Positions 62,794-64,000 of a stretch of 64,000 bases of DNA are shown here, in pieces (position 1 is the stretch's first letter; every line of letters begins with the position of its first letter). The position numbers were made by a program, and so were the translations under genes. The notes under the pieces were generated by a model that saw only the letters and a list, made by a program, of their open reading frames with translations, searched no databases and was not told where the DNA came from. The stretch comes from Bin5 sp965116395 (GTDB taxonomy: Bacteria; Chloroflexota; Anaerolineae; Caldilineales; Caldilineaceae), in the NCBI GenBank assembly GCA_965116395.1, contig OZ220684.1, forward strand, positions 558,001 to 622,000, written 5' to 3'.

Positions 62794-64000
62794 ATGGTGA
62801 GGGCGCGCGCGCTGCGATGGGATCGCCGATAAGGCTGTCGACGATCTTTGCCGAGGAGACGACGCCGGGGACACCGGCGCCAGGGTGGGTGCCGGCGCCG
62901 ACGAAGTAGAGGTTGTCGACGTCTTCCGATTTGTTATGGGGACGGAACCAGGCGCTCTGGGTGAGGGTCGGCTGGATCGAGAAGGCCGAGCCGAGATAGC
63001 TGTTGAGCGTACCGGCAAAGTGACGCGGGTCGATGCGGTGTTCGGCTACGATGTTGGCTTGCAGGTCGGGCAGGTAGTTCTGTTCGAGGTATTGCATAAT
63101 TGCGTCGCGATAGGGCCCGCCCTGCAGTTCCCAGTCGATGTCGGCGCCGAGGTGGGGCACAGGTGAGAGGACGTAAAAGGCTTCGCCGCCGTCAGGGGCC
63201 AGCGACGGGTCGGTCAGGGTCGGCATGTGCAGATAAAGTGAGAAATCTTCGGGCAGGTCTTGGTTGCGGAAGATGTCGCGCAGGAGGCCGGTGTAGTCCT
63301 GGTGCATCATGATGTTGTGGTGGGCGAGGCCGACATCTCTGTACTGGCGTTTGGTGCCGAAGTAGATGACGAAAAGAGACATCGAGTAGTTCTTGCTCTT
63401 GATGCGCCGGTCGCTGTTGCGGGGCCGCTGCTGCGCGGGTATCAGGTTCAGGTAGGTCCAGGCTGCGTCGGCGTTGGAGACGACGGCGTCGGCCTTCCGG
63501 ACTGAGCCGTCTTTGAGACGGACGCCTTGGGCCTGTCGCTTCTCGATAAGGATGCGGTCCACCTCTGCATTGAGGTGAATTTTTACGTCCAGCTCCTGCA
63601 GGAGTCTCTCGAAAGCGGCAATGATGGCGCCGGTCCCCCCCATGGCGTAGTGGATGCCCCATTCACGCTCCAGGTAGTGAATCAGAACGTAGAGGCTGGC
63701 GGCACTTAGGGGGTTGCCGCCGATCAGAAGGGGCTGGAAGGAGAAGCAGCAGCGCAGGAAGTCGTCCTGGAAGAACTTTGAGACGTAGCCGTAGACGCTG
63801 CGGTAGCTTTGCAGGCGGATCAGGTCGGGCACGACACTGAGCATGTCGGAGAGGTTGAGGAAGGGTTGGTCGATCAGCGCCATCCCGGTTTCGAAAATCT
63901 CTCTGGAACTGGCGACAAACCTGTTGTATCCCTCGACGTCAACTGATCTTCGCTGTGCAATCTGGAGGAGCATGGCATCGTGATCGTCGCTGACATCAAA
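62726..64000 (-). CDS. Phytoene desaturase-like (CrtI family) FAD enzyme, C-terminal part
   Basis: 425 codons remain; the frame continues beyond the window end, so the N-terminal FAD loop is missing. Seen: YSMSLFVIYFGTKRQY, MGGTGAIIAAFERLLQEL, LNAEVDRILIEKRQAQGVRL, DAVVSNADAAWTYLNLIP, LYLHMPTLTDPSLAPDGGEA and the C-terminal FAD motif FVGAGTHPGAGVPGVVSSAKIV. CrtI-type enzymes introduce or oxidise double bonds in carotenoids; related members have other isoprenoid substrates. The last 30 residues (Pro/Ala/Ser-rich) extend past the usual end and into the convergent gene. Confidence 0.88.
   Translation of the reverse strand, partial: FDVSDDHDAMLLQIAQRRSVDVEGYNRFVASSREIFETGMALIDQPFLNLSDMLSVVPDLIRLQSYRSVYGYVSKFFQDDFLRCCFSFQPLLIGGNPLSAASLYVLIHYLEREWGIHYAMGGTGAIIAAFERLLQELDVKIHLNAEVDRILIEKRQAQGVRLKDGSVRKADAVVSNADAAWTYLNLIPAQQRPRNSDRRIKSKNYSMSLFVIYFGTKRQYRDVGLAHHNIMMHQDYTGLLRDIFRNQDLPEDFSLYLHMPTLTDPSLAPDGGEAFYVLSPVPHLGADIDWELQGGPYRDAIMQYLEQNYLPDLQANIVAEHRIDPRHFAGTLNSYLGSAFSIQPTLTQSAWFRPHNKSEDVDNLYFVGAGTHPGAGVPGVVSSAKIVDSLIGDPIAARAPSPSTRLASTHTVPSAPAGSPPAGG

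Overview
The window is bacterial, GC-rich and densely coded, with one mostly contiguous chromosome-like layout, two tRNA genes, and no rRNA, CRISPR array, integrase or intact transposase that I can see. Gene content (several MalF/MalG/solute-binding ABC importers with Tat-type lipoprotein binding proteins, many sugar and sugar-acid enzymes, the paired radical SAM proteins of the TIGR03960/TIGR03936 type, mono-haem cytochromes c, a CrtI-type desaturase) fits a heterotrophic member of the Chloroflexota (Anaerolineae/Caldilineae-like). That assignment is inference from gene content only.

Layout. 0-7 kb: two tandem NAD-dependent epimerases (the first cut by the window edge), an enolase-superfamily sugar-acid dehydratase, a family 5 solute-binding protein next to decayed transporter and TldD/PmbA fragments, and a KDPG aldolase-KDG kinase pair. 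7-12.2 kb: three extracytoplasmic proteins of unusual architecture: a J-like/SH3b membrane protein, a three-LysM protein ending in a cytochrome c domain, and a secreted ScyD-like propeller joined to a GlcG-like domain. 12.3-18.4 kb: a six-gene minus-strand sugar operon (binding protein, two permeases, ketose 3-epimerase-like, amidohydrolase, sugar isomerase). 19-25 kb: MoaB, a lipoprotein glycosidase, tRNA-Val, a potassium channel, enoyl-CoA hydratase and PurM. 25-30 kb: a DUF433/DUF5615 toxin-antitoxin pair and an ABC-2 exporter operon. 30.7-36.4 kb: threonine synthase, a divergent GroEL-like protein coupled to a BNR-type propeller, an M19 dipeptidase and a cytochrome c lipoprotein. 36.4-42.2 kb: ParE/RelE-type toxin-antitoxin pair, RidA, aminotransferase, RraA-like protein, a PA-IL-like lectin domain protein and a membrane/SPFH fusion. 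42.8-48.8 kb: a second sugar importer with a ceramidase-like hydrolase and a Gfo/Idh/MocA oxidoreductase. 48.8-57.6 kb: the radical SAM pair, tRNA-Glu, RidA-like, a second enolase-superfamily protein, a DUF4268 nuclease-like protein, a SelA/DGL-type PLP enzyme and a thioredoxin-family protein. 57.6-64 kb: a third sugar importer, MlrC-like metallopeptidase and a partial phytoene-desaturase-like gene.

How the genes work together. Three sugar importers (none with its own ATPase here) and a large set of epimerases, dehydratases, aldolase, kinase and oxidoreductases indicate a lifestyle of scavenging varied sugars and sugar acids, feeding KDG/KDPG cleavage to pyruvate and glyceraldehyde 3-phosphate. 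The most unusual material is (i) a dispersed, hairpin-rich intergenic repeat present three times with a compensatory stem change, (ii) the LysM-cytochrome c fusion and its neighbours, (iii) a GroEL-like protein that has lost the D398-equivalent ATPase aspartate and sits in an operon with a propeller protein, and (iv) a membrane-SPFH fusion with a strong internal translation start followed by a lectin-like gene.
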